Positions 20,449 through 30,740 of a stretch of 64,000 bases of DNA are shown in pieces; within the stretch, counting starts at the first letter, position 1; every line of letters starts with the position of its first letter. Under the pieces are notes generated by a model. That model was not told the DNA's origin and ran no database searches. It saw only the letters and a program-made list of their open reading frames with translations. This DNA comes from Plumapathes pennacea. Its lineage: Eukaryota > Cnidaria > Anthozoa > Antipatharia > Myriopathidae. A program made the translations under genes and the position numbers. The stretch lies in contig OZ038462.1 of assembly GCA_964036295.1 (NCBI GenBank), positions 36,099,180-36,163,179 of the forward strand, given 5' to 3'.

Positions 20449-21444
20449 ATGACATTTCTAAACAACACTGAAGGATCACTGAATAATTCAAACCCTTGGT
20501 GGTCCGTTGTCTATTTGTCGGAGGGAGTTTTAATCCTTTTTGGAAATACTCTGACTATTGTTGTGTTTTGGAGGAGACGCTTTGTGCTGAAAAGAGCTTC
20601 ATATCTTCTCATCAATCTGACGTTTGCTGACTTTCTGGTCGGTATTGGAGTAATAGCTTTCGGTGCAAGCAACATGTATTTCGAAGAAGGTAGCTTACCT
20701 GCTCGGATTGTAAGTACATTTATATTTCTGACCGCTACCGCCTCCATCTGCTCCCTAACAGTTGTGGCTGTAGAAAAAACGTTTGCAATCGCTGCACCCT
20801 TCAGGCATCGAACTGCACGCAAAGTGTGCTATTTGTACGCAATTTCTGTCGTATGGATGGTGGCGACCTTTGTCAGTTTCGTTTTCGTGCTTTACCTTTT
20901 GTTCAAGCTACGCCACTTCTATTTCGAATTCTTTGCAGGTTTTATCTTCGCTGCTTGTCTTCTTATAATTTGTCTGTCGTACTTTACAATATGGTGGTTT
21001 ACCTCAAAACGGCCCAGAATGCACATAAACAATGCCCAGCAAAATAGAAAACTAGCAGCGACTTTATTGATTGTGACATTCCTCTCTCTGATTACATGGA
21101 TTCCAATTCAAGTATTGATGTTTCTCCCTCGTAAAGATGTACTAGGTAGCGCGACTGGTATTACACTCACTTCTGTTTTTCGGTCCCTCGAATTTGCGAA
21201 TTCATTGCTTAATCCGTTGGTGTATGTTCTGAGGATGCCTGACTTTCGAAGAGAAATCAAAACAATCTGTAGAGGAGGATGCCAGAGCCGAAAAGAAGCA
21301 GATCCTGTGGCAGCTGTTAGGCAGACTACTGGAGTGACTTTGATATCAATGAAACATCTTCTAAGACCAGCCACTTCTGTTCACTTAAATTTATTTGCTA
21401 GTACAACAACAACAGAAAATATTAACATTCATATTTTAAAATGA
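20449..21444 (+). CDS. Intronless class A GPCR, subfamily A, with E-K-T in place of E-R-A (A4)
   Basis: A 331-residue receptor closely related to A1. The N-terminus MTFLNNTEGSLNNS has sequons. TM1 has FGNTLTIVVFW, TM2 LINLTFADFLVG, TM6 ITWIPIQV. Two highly conserved sites differ: TM3 ends VVAVEKTFAIAAPFRHR, so the near-invariant Arg of the D/E-R-Y position is Lys, and TM7 has NPLVYVLRMPDF. The frame is fully open and the tail is complete (DPVAAVRQTTGVTLIS, slightly diverged from IPMADV), so this is an apparently functional gene with altered G-protein-coupling residues, or one at the start of decay. Confidence 0.94.
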   Translation: MTFLNNTEGSLNNSNPWWSVVYLSEGVLILFGNTLTIVVFWRRRFVLKRASYLLINLTFADFLVGIGVIAFGASNMYFEEGSLPARIVSTFIFLTATASICSLTVVAVEKTFAIAAPFRHRTARKVCYLYAISVVWMVATFVSFVFVLYLLFKLRHFYFEFFAGFIFAACLLIICLSYFTIWWFTSKRPRMHINNAQQNRKLAATLLIVTFLSLITWIPIQVLMFLPRKDVLGSATGITLTSVFRSLEFANSLLNPLVYVLRMPDFRREIKTICRGGCQSRKEADPVAAVRQTTGVTLISMKHLLRPATSVHLNLFASTTTTENINIHILK

Positions 21445-23220
21445 AATCGCAGTAGCGTTAATACATTGATTATCATGCTCCGATTTTACAGTTCTAATCT
21501 CGTCCATTCGTGGGACGTAAACTGTATGATATTTATTGGAAACTATATTCTTTGAATAATGATGTAAAATTAACTTTAGTATACCGCGGCGAACATATCC
21601 TGAACGCTAGTATGCTTTTAATTACAAATTACTACTGCGCGTCGATGTATTTTCATATTTTCTGATTATTTAATCATGCAGTTTCTCAATTATACCAGTT
21701 CTAAACTCGTCCATTCGCATGACGAACAAAGCAATTCTCTTGGTTATCAGGCACGGTTAACTCTCAGTAGCTACAGCACTAGAAGTAATTAGATTTGAAT
21801 ATTATTATTATAAATATTTCATATTTTAGATCAAAACCAAACTCCCGTAAAGCATATTTTAGTCTACCTCAGTAAGTACAGCTTGAATAAAAGCTAAGGT
21901 GAAAAGGCTTCTAAATAAATAATGTTTGTCAAAAAATGAAAATACTGTTTGTTTTTCAAACTTTTGTCCTGCTTATTTTTTTCAGGACTAGTATGCTTTT
22001 AATAGTAATATGCCTCATATCTATAAACCGGTAGGCCGTGTACTCAAGTTCAGATTTTCTGGAATCAGGTAAACCCCATATATAATAAAGGTCAGAACTC
22101 TCTCGCAAATCAGTTATGTAGTGTTGTCAGTGACGATATTTCAGTAAAAATCTGTCGATGAGACAGGGGTTTTTAGCTAAACTCTGGGTAATTTGATACT
22201 CCACAGCTCCACAGCAGATTATTGGTATAATTTACTCGCCATAAACCAGAGCTTCCGGAAGAAAGTTGAAATGTGAAATAACATAATCAAAAAAAGTTTC
22301 GCTCTGTTCCAAGGTCGTGAGACAGTGATTGGCACTTTAGCAGAGAATGGGCCTTATAACACAGGAAACATGCACTGCATGAATAGCACTCACTCAATTG
22401 GATCTTAAATGTGGAATATATTTCGGGCAACGTGGTCATCAGCACATGTCAACTAATGACAGCCAAACACAGATCAATAATCATGCAACACGATCGCAAA
22501 GTGTACTTCTTAAAGAAGACCAACATGACACCAAACTATAATTTAAAAAAATACATAATTGTGCGTTTACTCGATATACAGGAGCAATACAGCTTCCTTT
22601 GTAGTTATACTTCCCTTATATTTATCTCGGTTCGTTTGTCTTCAGACCAATATGAGCGTTCGAGAAGCATTATTGATTGATTTTGCACAGTTGCTCTAGC
22701 TCGTTTTAATAAGTTGTGCTATTGACACGGCAAATATCTATGACTCGGAGATGGTAATAAAATAGCACAAACCTTTATTTAGAGGGTAATAGAGAGAAGT
22801 CGAGAAAAAAAAAAGGAAGCATCAGAACGAACGAAATTGCATAGTATTCAAATATTAACAAAACACACTTTATGAAATAACTGCTGTGCGTTGAAAATGT
22901 AAATAGACGGGTTGGCTTCATTCCGCCACCAAGCATACGGTGGTACGGCAACCAACACCTGACCGACACTGAAAGCTTTTCAAAAGATAAATTTTCAGTA
23001 AATGATAGCACGTCAGGCCTACACATCAACACGAACACGATGTCGATATGAACTTATAAATACATTTATGTGGAAAAAAGTGTAGTTTGTAAAACATTCA
23101 AAATAAACATTTAGCACGAGAACAGGTTAGAATAAATAGAGTTATCGCTGCGTCTTTCGTTTTACGGCATTTTTGGCATGTATGTTTTTAATCAAGAAAA
23201 GTAATTTAGAGTAGCCATAT
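21445..23220. other. A4-B4 intergenic region
   Basis: A-type 3' flank followed by the segment shared with 15,190-16,430. A frame at 22411-22680 is not conserved in the paired segment. No gene. Confidence 0.6.
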
Positions 23221-23346
23221 AAGCACAGGAAGCATACGCTAAATAGCACCCGTTCGATTGGATCCTTTGTGCAGTTTTTAATAAACTGAAAAACTGATAT
23301 TTCGCAAGTCAAGTGCGCAAAAAGATCGTCAAAAGACCGTTTTTAG

Positions 23347-23353
23347 TATAAAT
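23347..23353 (+). promoter_or_regulatory. TATA box candidate for B4
   Basis: TATAAAT about 84-90 bp before the B4 ATG, in the leader block shared with B3 (the ACAGGGCACTCGGTTAACGT motif follows it). Confidence 0.5.
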
Positions 23354-23436
23354 GTCTCTGCAAGTCCTACTCAAAACAGGGCACTCGGTTAACGTCGACA
23401 TCGATAAAGAGCCTTGCTAGAAAACGCAGACCAATT

Positions 23437-24339
23437 ATGACATCCTTGAACAACACTGAAGAGTATATTAATCATATTATTTCCGACTGGTGGACTATCG
23501 TCTTTTTCTTGGAAGGCGCTTTGATCTTTCTCGTGAATGCTGTCACCATTGCCGTCTTCTGGAGAAGACATTTCGCATTAAAGAGAGCTATATACCTTCT
23601 CATCAATCTGGCCTTTTCTGATATTCTTGTTGGTGTTGGAGTGCTAGCTGTAGCTGTAATCTGGATTTCGGTCGTAAAACATTTACAGCAAAAAATGAAT
23701 ACAATTGTAGCTATCTTCAACTTTTTTGCCAGCACTGCCTCCATCTGCTCTCTGACAGTTATTGCCGTCGAAAGAGCATTTGCAATCACCAAGCCTTTGA
23801 AGCATCGAACAGCGCCTACATCATACTATTACCATGCCATCTGTCTAGTATGGATGATGGCGACATTGGTCAGTGTCTTTATCGTACTTTACAGTTTCCT
23901 AAAGTTACGTGTCTTTATTTTCGTCATAACGTTCATCTATTGCTCCTGCCTTCTGGTCATCTGCCTGTCCTACTTCATCATATGGTGTTGCACTTTAAAG
24001 CGATTAGAAGGACACACACAAAGAGACCGTCAAAATAGAAAACTAGCAACGACTTTATCAATTGTGACATTTTTCTCGCTCGTTACTTTGTTGCCAGGTC
24101 CAGTAGCAATGTTATTTGTACAAGAGGCAAATGAAGAGAGTTTTTATCTCGTTTTTGCGTTGCTATTTCTTGAATTTGCAAATTCCTTGCTTAATCCGTT
24201 CGTGTACGTTCTACGAATGCCTGAATTCCGAAAAGAAATCAAACGCCTCTGTAGACGAGGACGCCAAGGGCCCGAAGAAGTGATTCCAATGGCAAACGTT
24301 AAAGTTCGCACAGTCACAGCCATGAAATTATGTTACTAA
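23437..24339 (+). CDS. Intronless class A GPCR, subfamily B (B4)
   Basis: A 300-residue receptor, the intact partner of B3. N-terminus [13 protein letters not shown] has a sequon. TM1 has [12 protein letters not shown]2 LINLAFSDILVG, TM3 [22 protein letters not shown]7 NPFVYVLRMPEF. TM6 reads FSLVTLLPGPVA, with Leu at the usual Trp site and an extra Pro. The tail is short: RRGRQGPEEVIPMANVK then RTVTAMKLCY. Compared with B3, differences cluster in ICL3, the outer end of TM6 and ECL3, while other parts are almost identical. Confidence 0.95.
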   Translation: MTSLNNTEEYINHIISDWWTIVFFLEGALIFLVNAVTIAVFWRRHFALKRAIYLLINLAFSDILVGVGVLAVAVIWISVVKHLQQKMNTIVAIFNFFASTASICSLTVIAVERAFAITKPLKHRTAPTSYYYHAICLVWMMATLVSVFIVLYSFLKLRVFIFVITFIYCSCLLVICLSYFIIWCCTLKRLEGHTQRDRQNRKLATTLSIVTFFSLVTLLPGPVAMLFVQEANEESFYLVFALLFLEFANSLLNPFVYVLRMPEFRKEIKRLCRRGRQGPEEVIPMANVKVRTVTAMKLCY

Positions 24340-25020
24340 TATACTGGATTTGCCAAGACCTGGTCGGCCATTTTCTCCGACGTAATACTTCAAACTAAGC
24401 TAGTATAAAATCTCTAGCATGTCTCATGTATAGCCCAACTTAAGTAACAAAGCAACGTAGACGGAAGCCTCCATTAATCTCCACGGTAATAAAAACAGAA
24501 ATTAAAGAATTTAGGAATATAGTTGATAAAGATAAGATATTAAAGTATGATAATTATGGTTGTGAAGGAATAAAATATATAATAAAGAGGAAAGTTCCAA
24601 ACCCCATCCTATTGGGTTCTACACTGCAACAATTTACTGTGCTGTGTGAGTTAGAATGGAATAGATGTTAAAAAAGGATTGTCAACTGATTAGTGTTGGC
24701 AGACAAATCCACAAAAGTCATATTTTAGTTTTTAGAGGTAAATCCCAACCAAAGTTTACTTGATTTAAATGCTTATGTTCCAAGTGTTGCCGTTTAGGCA
24801 TGATTAAACGTAACCGAACGAACACATATTAGATTAGACGAAAGGACAATAGAACATCGACCGACCAATAACGAAGCACAACCGGGCTAGTCACCTCGAC
24901 CAACCAGCGCGACGACAAAACGGACCAAACACATCAACGACCAGATACATTAATGCCTGTACAACCATCTGACGAACTCTCTTCATTTCACTTTTTTCCG
25001 CTGACTCTTGGCAACTATGT
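24340..25020. other. B4-C4 intergenic region
   Basis: Near-identical to 17,559-18,235; then a deletion joins it directly to sequence equivalent to 18,602 onward (junction near 24,995). No gene. Confidence 0.65.
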
Positions 25021-25120
25021 CATATCCGCATGAAAAAATAGTATAGTAATTAAACAGCCACAGATGCCAATTCTACATGAAAAATGAGATTTTCAATTCG
25101 GTCAGTAAACTTTAATAATT
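25021..25120 (+). promoter_or_regulatory. C-type conserved upstream block (C4)
   Basis: ATAGTATAGTAATTAAACAG, GATGCCAATTCTACATG and CGGTCAGTAAACTTTAAT; shared with the C3 version. Confidence 0.45.
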
Positions 25121-25311
25121 TTACCGGATATTCAATACTTTGCACGTCAAGTGTTGAATTAAAGAATGAATGTCTGAAAATCCTAAAAAGTAAATATCTG
25201 TGAAAATTTCCTCAAGATCGAATACGGACACAAAGTGAAATCGATCTTCAGCGCGGAAAAGTCTAGCTGCAGAACGCAAAAGAAATAAGATATTAATAAG
25301 ATAGCAATAAG

Positions 25312-26190
25312 ATGACGATCTCAAACACATTCATGTCTTGGAACTGGTGGTATATCTTATTTTTCATTGAGGGCGCTTTGATATTCATTGGAAATGCTCT
25401 CACCATTGATGTGTTCCGGAGAAGACGTTTCGTACTGAAGAGAACTGCATATCTTCTTATCAATCTGGCGTTTGCTGATTTTCTGGTCGGTTTTGGAGTG
25501 ATTGTGATTGGCGTACTTCGCATTTCTGACATAGGAGCAAAGTGGCTAGACGTAATTGTCGTTTTCGCCTGTTCTGCTTCCATCTGCTCCCTAACAATTG
25601 TTGCTGTAGAAAGAGCATTTGCGATTGCCAAACCATTGAAGCATCGAACTGTACCTACATTGTATTATTACCATGCGGTCTGTCTCGTATGGGTGATGGC
25701 GATATTGCTTTGTGGTTTTGGAGCACTGGACAATTTTCTAATGTTAAGTGTTTTTAGTTTTGTTCAAGCGTTTATACATTTTATTTTTCTTCTAATCATA
25801 TTTATGTCCTACACAGTAATATGGTCGTTCGCCTCAAGACGATCTGGGGAACACGCACTAAGAGACCGGCAAAACAGAAAACTAGCGACAACTTTATTTA
25901 TTGTGACATTTCTCTCGATTTTTGCTTGGTCCCCAGCACAAGTTATGATTATAATAGAGTTTCGTCAAAACAGCAAGTTGAATGTTCTGCTTCTTCCTGC
26001 GTTCATATTCCTTCTACTTGCAAACTCCATTCTTAATCCGTTCGTGTACGTTTTGCGAATGCCTGAATTCCGAAAGGAAATAACTAAACTTCTGTGCAGG
26101 GGAGGATGCCAGGAACAACGAGAAGTGCTTCCAGTGGCAAACGTTAACTGTGATGGAGTGACTTTGAAATCCATAAAAACTAAAGTTTGA
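25312..26190 (+). CDS. Intronless class A GPCR, subfamily C (C4)
   Basis: A 292-residue receptor with a short N-terminus (MTISNTFMSWNW) and no NxS/T sequon before TM1. TM1 has IGNALTIDVFRRRRF, which carries Asp and Arg where other copies have Val/Ala and Trp. TM2 has [14 protein letters not shown]3 ASICSLTIVAVERAFAI, TM6 SIFAWSPAQVM with the canonical Trp, TM7 NSILNPFVYVLRMPEF. The tail keeps LPVANVNCDGVTLKSIKTKV. It is the intact equivalent of pseudogene C3. Confidence 0.95.
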   Translation: MTISNTFMSWNWWYILFFIEGALIFIGNALTIDVFRRRRFVLKRTAYLLINLAFADFLVGFGVIVIGVLRISDIGAKWLDVIVVFACSASICSLTIVAVERAFAIAKPLKHRTVPTLYYYHAVCLVWVMAILLCGFGALDNFLMLSVFSFVQAFIHFIFLLIIFMSYTVIWSFASRRSGEHALRDRQNRKLATTLFIVTFLSIFAWSPAQVMIIIEFRQNSKLNVLLLPAFIFLLLANSILNPFVYVLRMPEFRKEITKLLCRGGCQEQREVLPVANVNCDGVTLKSIKTKV

Positions 26191-26419
26191 AAAAATCCTC
26201 CACGAAAGGTTCACTATAATAAAAAAATTATGCAGAAGAACACATTACTGTACACCAGAACTGTATTTAATCACCCGCCCCCAGTTTTATCTGCACATAT
26301 GAGGCTTTTTCAATGATATTATATTTGAATATCACCGCAAAAACTGAAGTATTAAAAAATAGATATAAAGTAGATATATATAAAAAAAAAAACCTTAGTA
26401 GAAGTCTTTTGTGCACCTT

Positions 26420-26779
26420 TATTCATAGTGACATTTCTCTCTCTGGATACGTGGATCCCATCAAGTCATTATTACTGGCGTTCACAACTGAAGGTAGTGG
26501 TTATACACTTTTGTGTTTTGGTTTCTCGAGTATGCAAATTTCTTACCTAATCCGTTCGTGTACATTCTGAGGATACCTGATATTCGAAAAGAAATAAAAC
26601 GCCCCTTTAGAAGAGGAAACGAAGGAGAGAGAGAAGAAATCATTCCAATGGCAGACGCGAGACCGACTACTGGAGTTACTCTGATATCTATGGAACATCT
26701 TCTTCTAAGACCGGCCACGTCTATCCATTCAAATATTTGTACCAATACAGTAACAATAAATAACACCATCTTAAAATGA
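26420..26779 (+). pseudogene. A-type GPCR tail fragment (A5)
   Basis: Only TM6 to the C-terminus remains. A diverged TM6 start (GTGACATTTCTCTCTCTGGAT), then TM7 as NPFVYILRIPDIRKEI, and a complete tail with IIPMADARPTTGVTLISMEH. The preceding 230 bases show no receptor sequence. No ATG or signal would give a working receptor. It occupies the A position of the fifth cassette. Confidence 0.85.
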
Positions 26780-28386
26780 ATTTGTAAGTCTAGCGTTTCT
26801 CTTTCTGTTGATTACCTTTCTCTCATTCTAAGATCTTCCTCGTAGAAGATGTGTTAATGACGGACAAAGTAACTCTTAGATTCTCAAGCAATATATTATT
26901 TCCATATTGTTAGCATAAATATGTTTTGTAGTGTATAAAGCTGTTCTTGTAAAAATATATATTTTAGTCCAGTGTACTTCGTTGAAAATATTTTGAACAG
27001 AAAACAAAATGGGGCTTCTAAATAATTAGTGTCCGTGGTATAAGTGTCATATCATTTGCTTTTCGACCTTTCATCATGCGTAAATGTTATAGCCCTGGTA
27101 TGATTTTAATATCATACTATCGTCGGAGAACTCTTTTTATAAGCAAAAAATGTATTTGATAATCTTTTGAGCCTCTGCCAATGAGTTTTAGATGTCGTTA
27201 CAAAGAAATTTAAAACTAGAAAAAATGCACGATTATTTCATATTTCTGAGAGGGCTTGGAGGTGTAGATGAAATGTATGTACTCCATTTCTCGTTCGATG
27301 TCCCTTATTTGTATTTCAAGCCATATTACATTATACACAAACACAGGAAACAGGCACTAAATGGCACTAAATCAATTCTCGGGCTTACATATGAATTCAT
27401 TTTGAATGACGTGGTCATGGGCACATGTCAACTAATGGCAGAAAAAATAACTTAACAAGCATGTAGCATGATTGCAAAGTGTATTTCTTATAAATAGGAC
27501 TAGTATAGCACTAAATTTTAATTAAGTACAGACTTTATGTTTGATCAATAGACAGGAGCAATACAGCTTCTTTTCTTGTGATTCTTCCTTTATTTTCCTT
27601 GTTTCGTTTGTCTTCAGATAAATATGAGCGTTCGAGGGGCATTATTAATTCATTTGCACTTGTTCTAGCTCGTTCGCTGCGCTCAATCGTGAGAGATATT
27701 ATCAACACGAGAAGATAAAATTCGTATCTCCAAACGGCCATGTAATGTTCAGTTTATTATATAGATATCGATGGAATGTCCAGAACAAAGACATATCTCA
27801 CAGCCTTTATTTCCTGAAAGAACCTGCTGTCTTGTTCGCGCGCACAGTGAACATACCATTTTTATACTTCACGTGTGAAGATATCGCACATGATGAAAAT
27901 GTCAGTTTTTAGAATTGTAGAAATCCTGGTATTTCATCAATATCTATATAATAATATTAATAAAAGCTCTCGTGTAGTTCTGTACCTTGTAATACGTCCT
28001 GTTAACTGTGTACTATTCTGCTATTGCCTGGTTTTCTGACACCTGCTAATAGTACATTATTTTGTTATTGGTATTAACAGGAGTGCACGTAGCCGTTGCT
28101 TTTCTCAATTTGTTGTAAATGCAAATCTTGTAACAGTGGCGGTTGGCTGTTATGCAGTCATCGCCTTTGGCAACAGATAACTATGCGTTAGTAAATAAAA
28201 AATTATACAGATAAAAAATGCCGTTGAAAATAGATTTCCCAGATTTAAACTTACACGAAGTTAGTTCGTTTGGTACCAAACGCTCAAAATGGAAATTTAA
28301 ATATGCAACTACACAGCGAAAAGCATAAAATTAAAAGCTCTATTGTATAGTTCTGCTTCTTGTAAGAAGTCCTCTACCAACTGTGT
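26780..28386. other. A5-C5 interval; B-type gene absent
   Basis: A-type flank, then a shared A-B intergenic piece (27,340-27,680), then sequence with no clear B leader or B gene, then C-leader sequence from about 28,050 (GTGGCGGTTGGCTGTTATGCAG). The expected B5 copy has therefore been deleted between about 27,750 and 28,050. No other gene. Confidence 0.6.
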
Positions 28387-28495
28387 CATTTCCTCATGAA
28401 AATATACTATGATAATTAAGAATGTCAAACCGCAAGCGACAGATACCAATTTCTGGAAGAAAATATAATATTTTCAATTTGGTCAGTAAACTTTT
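28387..28495 (+). promoter_or_regulatory. C-type conserved upstream block (C5)
   Basis: TGTCAAACCGCAAGCGACAG, a diverged hairpin part, and TTTGGTCAGTAAACTTTTCA. Confidence 0.45.
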
Positions 28496-28679
28496 CATAT
28501 TACTTTTTAAATTACTTTTACTTTATCAAGTATTTAATATGTCGCACGTCATGCGTGGCATTAAGTATCAAATAAATAAAATCTTTGAATGCTCCTGCAA
28601 GATCTATTTACGGATAACAAAGTAAAACTTGTCTTTAGTCTTGTTGGAGCTGCAGAACGTAAAAGAAAAACATAGCAAC

Positions 28680-29603
28680 ATGATAACGTTTTCAAACATG
28701 TCTGTGAACGGCACAGGAAAAAACGACTCATTGAGCCCTAGATACTTGTGGTGGTCTATCTCCCTTTTGTTGGAAGGAGCTTTAATCATCATTGGAAATG
28801 CTCTCACCATTGTTGTATTCTGGAGAAGACGTTTCGTACTGAAGAGATCTGCATATCTTCTTATCAATCTGGCGTTTGCGGACTTTCTGGTCGGTGCTGC
28901 GGTCATGGCTACTGGATCAATCCAAATTTCTGGCATACAAAAAATGTGGCTAGATGTAATTATCATTTTTGCTTCTGTTGCCTCCGTCTGCTCCTTAATA
29001 GTTGTTGCTGTAGAAAGAGCATTTGCGATTGCCAAACCTTTGAAGCATCGAACTGCACCTACATCGTACTACTACCATGCAGTCTGTATCGTATGGGTAA
29101 TGGCGATATTGTTTGCTGTTTTTGGATCACTGAAGATTTTCATGAAACTACATGTCTTCGATTTCGCTCAAGTGTTCATACTTTCTACATTTCTTCTAAT
29201 CATCTGCATGTCCTACTCCATAATATGGTGGTTTACATCAAAACGATCCAAGGAACACACGCAAAGAGGCCAGCAAAACAGAAAACTAGCGACAACTTTA
29301 TTTATTGTGACATTTCTCTCGATTCTTTCGTGGTCCCCAATACAAGTTATGATTATAATACAATCGGGTGAAGACATTAGGTCGCGTTCGAGTGCTTTGA
29401 TCTTAAGAAGTGCGCTCTTATCCCTCTTATTTGCAAACTCCCTTATTAATCCATTCGTGTACGTTCTGAGAATGCCTGAATTCCGAAGGGAAATAACTAA
29501 ACTTCTGTGCAGAGGAGGATGCCAGGAACAACGAGAAGTGCTTCCAATGGCAAACGTTAACTGTGATGGAGTGACTTTGAAATCCATAGAAACTATCCCT
29601 TAA
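28680..29603 (+). CDS. Intronless class A GPCR, subfamily C (C5)
   Basis: A 307-residue receptor. The ATG at 28680 is chosen; the frame is open further upstream but only to a TTG. N-terminus MITFSNMSVNGTGKNDS has sequons (NMS, NGT, NDS). TM1 has IGNALTIVVFW, TM2 [14 protein letters not shown]3 ASVCSLIVVAVERAFAI, TM6 SILSWSPIQVM, TM7 NSLINPFVYVLRMPEFRREI. Tail LPMANVNCDGVTLKSIETIP. ECL3 is longer and more charged (GEDIRSRSSA) than in C2/C4. Most similar to C6. Confidence 0.95.
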   Translation: MITFSNMSVNGTGKNDSLSPRYLWWSISLLLEGALIIIGNALTIVVFWRRRFVLKRSAYLLINLAFADFLVGAAVMATGSIQISGIQKMWLDVIIIFASVASVCSLIVVAVERAFAIAKPLKHRTAPTSYYYHAVCIVWVMAILFAVFGSLKIFMKLHVFDFAQVFILSTFLLIICMSYSIIWWFTSKRSKEHTQRGQQNRKLATTLFIVTFLSILSWSPIQVMIIIQSGEDIRSRSSALILRSALLSLLFANSLINPFVYVLRMPEFRREITKLLCRGGCQEQREVLPMANVNCDGVTLKSIETIP

Positions 29604-30254
29604 AAAGAGTCTCTCAGAAAGGTTTTTTAATAATTTATCGTGACCAAAAGAAATATGCAGAAGACCACATTGCTGTAAGCCAGAATTCTATTTTTTCCGC
29701 TCCCAATTTGTTGAAGATGTGTTAATGACGGACAAAATAACTCTGAAGTGGTCTTCAGCACATGTCAAATAATGACAGAAAATATGGCTGAACAAGCATG
29801 CAACATGATTGCAAAGTGTACTTCTTAAATAAGACTAGTATGGCACTAAATTTTAATTAAGTTTATATACAATGTTTGATCAAAAGACAGGAGCAATACA
29901 GCTTCTTTTGTCGTGATACTTCCCTTATTTTCCTCGCTTCGTTTGTCTTCAGATCAATATAAGCGTTCGAGGGGCATTATTCATTTTGCACTTGTTCTAC
30001 GCTCCTTTTAATACGTTCTCCTCTCCCTATTGACAAGACAGATAGCTATGATTCTCAGTAATGTTAATGAAATAGCATAAACCATTATTTTGTCGAACAA
30101 AGTTTACTTTTACGGTGAGTTCATAAGGGTAACGTTTCATAGTATAACATAATCATAGTGGAAGGATAAAATAAATATTACTAAATATCCGCGAGTGTAT
30201 TTTAATTTAAATGTATTACACATTAAACATATATACTGTGTAGGAACACAGAAG
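29604..30254. other. A6 remnant: fused A-flank pieces without receptor
   Basis: After C5, a short piece of A-type 3' flank (GAAGATGTGTTAATGACGGA, as at 26,850) joins directly to the shared A-B intergenic segment (GCACATGTCAAATAATGACAG, then GGAGCAATACAGCTTC). At 30,090 it continues with a segment matching 2,560-2,690. A whole A gene is missing. No open frame of note. Confidence 0.65.
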
Positions 30255-30740
30255 CAGCATCAATGATTGGAGTTTTTATGAGAGGTATATATTATATATC
30301 ACTGATCACTATAACTGTGGGTGCGAGTTAAATGTTAAACAACATTGGATCCTTGCATTTGCACTTTCCTGCAAGTTCGTTGGAAAGCAGACAGCTGTCC
30401 AAAACGTTAAACAACGTTAAAAGAGCGAAAACCGAGCCTTGGTGGAGTGGCTTTGAAATCCATCAGAAATTGTATTTTGAAAGGAGCCTCTTCGAAAGAC
30501 TCTACTTTAATAAATTATTCGTGACTCGTGAGTTATGTTTCAGAATCAGAATCACTTCATTTTGCACTTTTTTTTTCTTTTACAGATTAAACATGAACAA
30601 TAAAAAAAAAAAACAAAGAAAGAAAAAGACACTGTTGTTAAATGTTTGAATAAATGTACGTAGTGGTCAAAAGTAGCCGTAGCTTTCGAGTGGCAGCCTC
30701 ATGGTTTCCTTGCGCTACTGGCTCGTGTTCTCCCAACTTC
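30255..30740 (+). pseudogene. B-leader fused to C-type receptor 3' end (deletion scar)
   Basis: Up to about 30,440 the sequence is the B1/B2-type leader (AACAACATTGGATCCTTGCA, then CCGAGCCTTGG). It then switches to the extreme 3' end of a C-type gene (GGAGTGGCTTTGAAATCCAT, AAGGAGCCTCTTCGAAAGAC) and its flank, matching C6 at 39,800-40,100 rather than C5. One deletion appears to have removed a whole B gene, the B-C spacer and nearly all of a C gene. Confidence 0.7.

Noticed and set aside
22411-22680. 89-codon frame between A4 and B4
   Set aside because: Broken in the closely related segment near 15,600-15,870, so there is no sign of selection on it.
28629-28679. TTG-initiated extension of C5 (and likewise at 38868 for C6)
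   Set aside because: The extra residues derive from the leader and start at TTG; the following ATG aligns with the other C-type starts.
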